From the NCBI RefSeq assembly GCF_014268785.2, contig NZ_JABWRD020000005.1, forward strand, positions 1 through 64,000: a stretch of 64,000 nucleotides of DNA, in the 5' to 3' direction. Under the pieces are notes generated by a model that worked only from the letters and a program-made list of their open reading frames with translations, made no database searches and was not told where the DNA came from. Below are positions 60,525 through 64,000 of the stretch, piece after piece. Position numbers and translations under genes: made by a program. Within the stretch, counting starts at the first letter, position 1. Each line of letters starts with the position of its first letter. The DNA comes from Pseudomonas shirazensis (GTDB lineage Bacteria; Pseudomonadota; Gammaproteobacteria; Pseudomonadales; Pseudomonadaceae).

Positions 60525-60886
60525 GGTCGACTCGCTCCGCTCAAGGGGAGCAGCCACTATGGGCCGCGCTGAAAGCGCTCGCCAGCGCACTTCGCCGGCT
60601 GAATCTTGCGCCATCAGGCAGGCGATTAACGACAGCGGGTTTGCCAAGCCCCTCACCCGCCGTGTAAAAACTCCGTAATGAATAAAAAACGGCGCCGGGC
60701 CATAGCCTTAGGACATCCGTTGATACAGGCGCACGATGAACCCCCTTTGTTTCACGCGACATTTAATTATAGTATTGCGCCTTTCCCTATTTCGTCCGCT
60801 CCGTGCGGCTTACGCCGCAGGTCTCTCCCGTTGTCAATTAAAGCCAACGACTGGCCTGCGAACCGTTGCAATTAAGGTAGTCAATC
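60525..60886. other. Gene-free divergent region between the oxidoreductase gene and argF
   Basis: 362 bases without a supported gene. It carries the argF promoter with an ArgR-like half-site (60741-60773), described separately, and a moderately A-rich stretch at 60676-60690. The oxidoreductase promoter was not recognised. Confidence 0.6.
60741..60773 (+). promoter_or_regulatory. argF promoter with ArgR-like operator
   Basis: On the minus strand TGTCGC-N8-AA (60746-60761), the Pseudomonas ArgR half-site, overlaps the spacer just upstream of a -10-like TATAGT (60768-60773). ArgR represses argF when arginine is plentiful. The second half-site was not seen clearly. The start codon is about 115 bases downstream. 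Confidence 0.5.
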
Positions 60887-61807
60887 ATGAGCGCTAGGCA
60901 CTTTCTCTCCCTGATGGATTTCACTGCTGACGAATTGCTCGGCGTGATCCGTCGCGGCATCGAGCTGAAGGACCTGCGTAACCGCGGCGTGCTGTTCGAG
61001 CCACTGAAGAACCGGGTGCTGGGGATGATCTTCGAGAAAGCCTCGACCCGGACCCGCCTGTCGTTTGAAGCCGGCATGATCCAGCTTGGCGGCCAGGCGA
61101 TCTTCCTGTCGCCGCGCGACACTCAGCTGGGCCGTGGTGAACCGATCGCCGACAGCGCCATCGTCATGTCGCGCATGCTCGATGCGGTGATGATCCGTAC
61201 CCACCACCACCGCATCCTCACCGAATTTGCGGCCAACTCGCGGGTGCCGGTGATCAACGCCCTGTCCGATGAGTCGCACCCGTGCCAGCTGCTGGCCGAC
61301 ATGCAGACCTTCCTCGAACACCGTGGCTCGATCCAGGGCAAGACCGTGGCCTGGATCGGCGACGGCTACAACATGTGCAACTCGTACATCGAAGCCGCCC
61401 AGCAGTTCGACTTCCAGCTGCGCATCGCCTGCCCGGAAGGCTACGAGCCTGATCCGCGCTTCCTCGCCCTTGCCGGTGAGCGGGTGCAGATCGTGCGCGA
61501 CCCCAAGCAAGCGATTGCCGGCGCCCACCTGGTTACCACCGATGTCTGGACTTCCATGGGCCAGGAAGAGGAAACTGCACGGCGCCTGGCGCATTTCGCA
61601 CCGTATCAGGTCACCCGCGAACTGCTCGACCTGGCTGCACCCGACGCCTTGTTCATGCACTGCCTGCCCGCCCACCGTGGCGAGGAAATCAGCCTGGACC
61701 TGCTCGACGACCCACGTTCGGTCGCCTGGGACCAAGCTGAAAACCGCCTGCATGCACAAAAGGCCCTTCTCGAATTTCTTGTCGAACCGGCTTACCACCA
61801 CGCATGA
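60887..61807 (+). CDS. argF: Ornithine carbamoyltransferase, anabolic
   Basis: A 306-aa enzyme that makes citrulline from ornithine and carbamoyl phosphate. STRTRLSFE carbamoyl phosphate motif; HHHRIL; catalytic Cys in FMHCLPAHRGEEI. Start MSARHFLSLMDF is typical of the Pseudomonas anabolic form. Its stop overlaps the ABC ATPase start by 4 bases. Confidence 0.97.
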   Translation: MSARHFLSLMDFTADELLGVIRRGIELKDLRNRGVLFEPLKNRVLGMIFEKASTRTRLSFEAGMIQLGGQAIFLSPRDTQLGRGEPIADSAIVMSRMLDAVMIRTHHHRILTEFAANSRVPVINALSDESHPCQLLADMQTFLEHRGSIQGKTVAWIGDGYNMCNSYIEAAQQFDFQLRIACPEGYEPDPRFLALAGERVQIVRDPKQAIAGAHLVTTDVWTSMGQEEETARRLAHFAPYQVTRELLDLAAPDALFMHCLPAHRGEEISLDLLDDPRSVAWDQAENRLHAQKALLEFLVEPAYHHA

Positions 61808-62913
61808 GTCATCCGTTATTGCTCAACCTGCGCAACCTCGCCTGCGGCTATGGCGAGCAGCGCATCGTCCAGAACCTCAATCTGCACCTCAACGCAGGCG
61901 ACATCGGTTGCCTGCTCGGGTCATCGGGTTGCGGCAAGACCACCACGCTGCGGGCGATTGCCGGCTTCGAGCCGGTGCACGACGGTGAAATCCAGCTCGC
62001 TGGCGAAGTCATTTCGCGGGCGGGTTTTACTCTGTCACCAGAGAAACGCCGGATCGGCATGGTGTTCCAGGACTACGCGCTGTTCCCGCACCTGACCGTC
62101 GCGCAAAACATTGCCTTTGGCATCAGCAAGCATCCGCGCCAGGCCGCTGTAGTTGAAGAGATGCTCGAGCTGGTCAAGCTCGTCGGGCTCGGTGGGCGTT
62201 ACCCGCACGAGCTGTCCGGCGGCCAGCAGCAGCGCGTTGCCCTGGCCCGAGCACTGGCGCCGGAGCCGCAACTGCTGTTGCTCGACGAGCCGTTCTCCAA
62301 CCTTGACGTGGAACTGCGCAGGCGCCTCAGCCATGAGGTCCGCGACATCCTCAAAAGCCGTGGCACCAGCGCCATTCTGGTCACGCATGATCAGGAAGAG
62401 GCGTTTGCCGTCAGCGATCATGTCGGCGTGTTCAAGGAAGGTCGGCTGGAGCAGTGGGATACCCCCTACAACCTGTATCACGAACCGCAGACGCCGTTTG
62501 TGGCCAGCTTCATCGGCCAGGGCTATTTCATTCGTGGGCAGATGAGCAGCCATGAAGCGGTGACCACCGAGCTCGGCGAGCTGCGTGGCAATCGCGCCTA
62601 CACCATGGCCGTTGGCAGTTCGGTTGACGTGTTGCTGCGCCCGGACGACATCGTCCATGCGCCAGACAGCCCCCTGCGCGCCAGCGTGGTTGGCAAGAGC
62701 TTCCTCGGTGCCTCAACCTTGTATCGCTTGCAGCTGGCGACCGGCAGCCAGCTGGAAGCGATCTTCGCCAGCCACATCGATCATCAGGTCGGCCAGGACG
62801 TCGGCATTGCAGTGAAGGCCGATCACCTCGTGCTGTTCCCGGTGCCGGGCAGCGTCGCCACCCAGCACGCTCGTCAGGAAAACGGCGTTCGCCGTTACAG
62901 CTCGGCGAGCTGA
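61804..62913 (+). CDS. Orphan ABC transporter ATPase, FbpC/AfuC-like
   Basis: A 369-aa ATPase. Walker A GSSGCGKTT, signature LSGGQQQRVALAR, Walker B LLLLDEPFSNLD, His switch VTHDQEEA. A TOBE-like C-terminal region follows, as in iron(III) or spermidine/putrescine and sulfate type importers; the N-terminal YGEQRIVQNLNLHL resembles ferric-iron FbpC. No permease or binding protein lies nearby, so its partners are elsewhere or it is used by a remote system. Translationally coupled to argF (ATGA overlap). Confidence 0.85.
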   Translation: MSHPLLLNLRNLACGYGEQRIVQNLNLHLNAGDIGCLLGSSGCGKTTTLRAIAGFEPVHDGEIQLAGEVISRAGFTLSPEKRRIGMVFQDYALFPHLTVAQNIAFGISKHPRQAAVVEEMLELVKLVGLGGRYPHELSGGQQQRVALARALAPEPQLLLLDEPFSNLDVELRRRLSHEVRDILKSRGTSAILVTHDQEEAFAVSDHVGVFKEGRLEQWDTPYNLYHEPQTPFVASFIGQGYFIRGQMSSHEAVTTELGELRGNRAYTMAVGSSVDVLLRPDDIVHAPDSPLRASVVGKSFLGASTLYRLQLATGSQLEAIFASHIDHQVGQDVGIAVKADHLVLFPVPGSVATQHARQENGVRRYSSAS

Positions 62914-62962
62914 GACACGGCTTGGGACACGATGACGGGTGACGGCAGCATCACCCGGCTTC

Positions 62963-63433
62963 TCAGCCCCGGCCGATCTCGGCAAATTTCCCTTGGGTAT
63001 GCTCGGCCAGTACCGCAGCAGCCAATTCGACCTCAAGTCCGCGCCGGCCAGCACTTACGTGAATGGTTGCGAACTGCTGCGCTGATTGATCGATAAAGGT
63101 GCGCAGGCGCTTCTTCTGCCCCAGTGGGCTGATCCCGCCGACCAGATACCCCGTGGCCCGCTGCGCCGCCGCCGGGTCAGCCATTTCACACTTCTTGACC
63201 CCCGCCGCGTGGGCCAGAGCCTTCAGGTCGAGCGTGCCCACCACCGGCACAACGGCCACCAACAACTCGCCCTTTTCACTGCTGGCGAGCAGCGTCTTGA
63301 ACACCTGCACAGGATCGATGCCGAGCTTTTCAGCGGCTTCCAGGCCATACGAGGCCGACTTCGGATCATGTTCGTAAGTGTGCACGCGGTGTTCGGCGCG
63401 GGCTTTTTTCAGCAGGTCGAGAGCGGGGGTCAT
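62963..63433 (-). CDS. ybaK: YbaK/EbsC aminoacyl-tRNA deacylase (Cys-tRNA(Pro) type)
   Basis: A 156-aa single-domain editing enzyme that removes Cys from mis-charged tRNA-Pro. TPALDLLKKARAEH start, KTLLAS, and the conserved GYLVGGISPLGQKK and FIDQSA segments. The ATG at 63433 begins the canonical sequence; the frame 24 codons longer is rejected. Monocistronic. Confidence 0.93.
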   Translation of the reverse strand: MTPALDLLKKARAEHRVHTYEHDPKSASYGLEAAEKLGIDPVQVFKTLLASSEKGELLVAVVPVVGTLDLKALAHAAGVKKCEMADPAAAQRATGYLVGGISPLGQKKRLRTFIDQSAQQFATIHVSAGRRGLEVELAAAVLAEHTQGKFAEIGRG

Positions 63434-63737
63434 GCGGGGCTCCGAGCAGAGAAGTTCGGCGGCTACTTTAGGTGAAAAGCCGCGAGCCAGCCAGCTTGTC
63501 GGCAAATCGCCAGATGCTGTCGGAATAGTCAGAGACCTCGCTGCGGGTCAAATTGTGGCTGAGCGTTCACTTTCGACCTTTGACATGAGCGTTTCTTGCC
63601 TATATTTTTTCGTTTCTGAATAAATGGTGCACTCTTAAAGTGCGCTTTCGCTTATCCGCCCGGGGTCAATGGGGATCGACTCTGGGCCTTGCTGTCGAGC
63701 GCTCCGCGCCTCACAACAACAAGAACCGAGGTCATAC
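63434..63737. other. Gene-free region upstream of glpF
   Basis: 304 bases without a supported gene. Contains a sigma-70 promoter (63580-63608), GCACT-N5-AGTGC inverted repeat (63629-63643), and TTTCG-bearing stretches (63571-63575, 63608-63614) near the promoter that could hold GlpR-type sites. Confidence 0.55.
63580..63608 (+). promoter_or_regulatory. Sigma-70 promoter of glpF
   Basis: Consensus -35 TTGACA (63580-63585), 17-base spacer, -10-like TATTTT (63603-63608). About 130 bases lie between it and the glpF start. The inverted repeat at 63629-63643 sits shortly after the likely transcription start, where a repressor could act. Confidence 0.6.
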
Positions 63738-64000
63738 ATGACGACTGCACTACGCGAACCCACCCTTCGGGGCCAATGCATGGCCGAGTTTTTCGGCACT
63801 GCGCTACTGATATTTTTCGGCACCGGTTGCGTCGCCGCGCTCAAGGTCGCGGGCGCCAGCTTCGGCCTGTGGGAAATCAGCATTATCTGGGGGGTCGGCG
63901 TGAGCATGGCGATCTACCTCACAGCCGGTGTATCCGGCGCCCATCTGAACCCGGCAGTGAGCATCGCCCTGAGCCTGTTCGCCGGTTTCGAAAAGCGCAA
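63738..64000 (+). CDS. glpF: Glycerol uptake facilitator GlpF, 5' part (cut by window end)
   Basis: The first 87 codons of an aquaglyceroporin: MTTALREPTLRGQCMAEFFGTALLIFFGTGCVAALKV with the first membrane helix, and the first NPA box in HLNPAVSIAL. GlpF lets glycerol diffuse across the inner membrane. GAGG lies about 10 bases before the ATG. The 3' end and the expected glpK lie outside the window. Confidence 0.93.
   Translation, partial: MTTALREPTLRGQCMAEFFGTALLIFFGTGCVAALKVAGASFGLWEISIIWGVGVSMAIYLTAGVSGAHLNPAVSIALSLFAGFEKR

Overview
The window is chromosomal DNA of a Pseudomonas species, most likely of the P. putida / P. fluorescens group. The main reasons are the gene content and gene order: ligase-associated repair genes, dcd, apbC, metG, nth, argG, motY, pyrC, rnt, peroxiredoxin, bfd, bfr, grxD, argF, glpF on one side, and braC-type transporter genes, slyB, pdxH, ompA, dinG, quiP-like acylase on the other. 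High GC, codon use, Pseudomonas-only small proteins (CcoM, DUF2025-like, PA3496-like) and a P. putida-style REP pair agree with this. No plasmid, phage, insertion sequence, CRISPR, rRNA or tRNA gene was seen.

Layout. 0.2-13.6 kb: a formate/nitrite-type channel, a metallo-beta-lactamase-fold hydrolase, a MASE2-like diguanylate cyclase, a GAF histidine kinase, small Pseudomonas-specific genes including ccoM (38 aa), a lipoprotein, rapA, an MHYT-GGDEF-EAL protein and a 3-hydroxyisobutyrate-dehydrogenase-like enzyme. 13.7-19 kb: the branched-chain amino acid ABC transporter livKHMGF, preceded by a convincing sigma-54 promoter and two palindromes. 19-22 kb: lipoproteins, a COG2509-type flavoprotein and slyB. 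22.1-22.8 kb: a gene-free fold-back repeat. 22.8-34.7 kb: pdxH, an OmpA lipoprotein with a histone-like tail, a serine hydrolase, a GH50-like glycosidase, dinG, a CopD-like membrane protein, a collagen-like secreted protein, a second OmpA lipoprotein, and SEC-C zinc-motif proteins.

34.7-44.6 kb: a quiP-type N-terminal-nucleophile acylase, then the ligase-associated DNA repair cluster (MBL exonuclease, ATP-dependent ligase, Lhr-core helicase, PdeM phosphoesterase) with an AstE-like metalloenzyme gene in the middle. 44.7-55.9 kb: dcd, a cold-shock protein, apbC, metG, nth, a BvgA-like response regulator, argG, motY, pyrC and rnt. 56-64 kb: an iron and redox block (peroxiredoxin, Fur-box-like bfd promoter, a bacterioferritin with a degraded ferroxidase site, monothiol glutaredoxin), a molybdopterin oxidoreductase, argF with an overlapping iron-type ABC ATPase gene, a YbaK deacylase, and the start of glpF cut by the window end.

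Most of this is core housekeeping DNA. The observations most worth following are the bacterioferritin with lost ferroxidase ligands, the sigma-54 promoter with twin palindromes before livK, the 620-bp nested fold-back element, the interrupted repair cluster, the polycationic tail on an OmpA lipoprotein, and several unusual gene ends. I did not find a clearly new multi-gene system.
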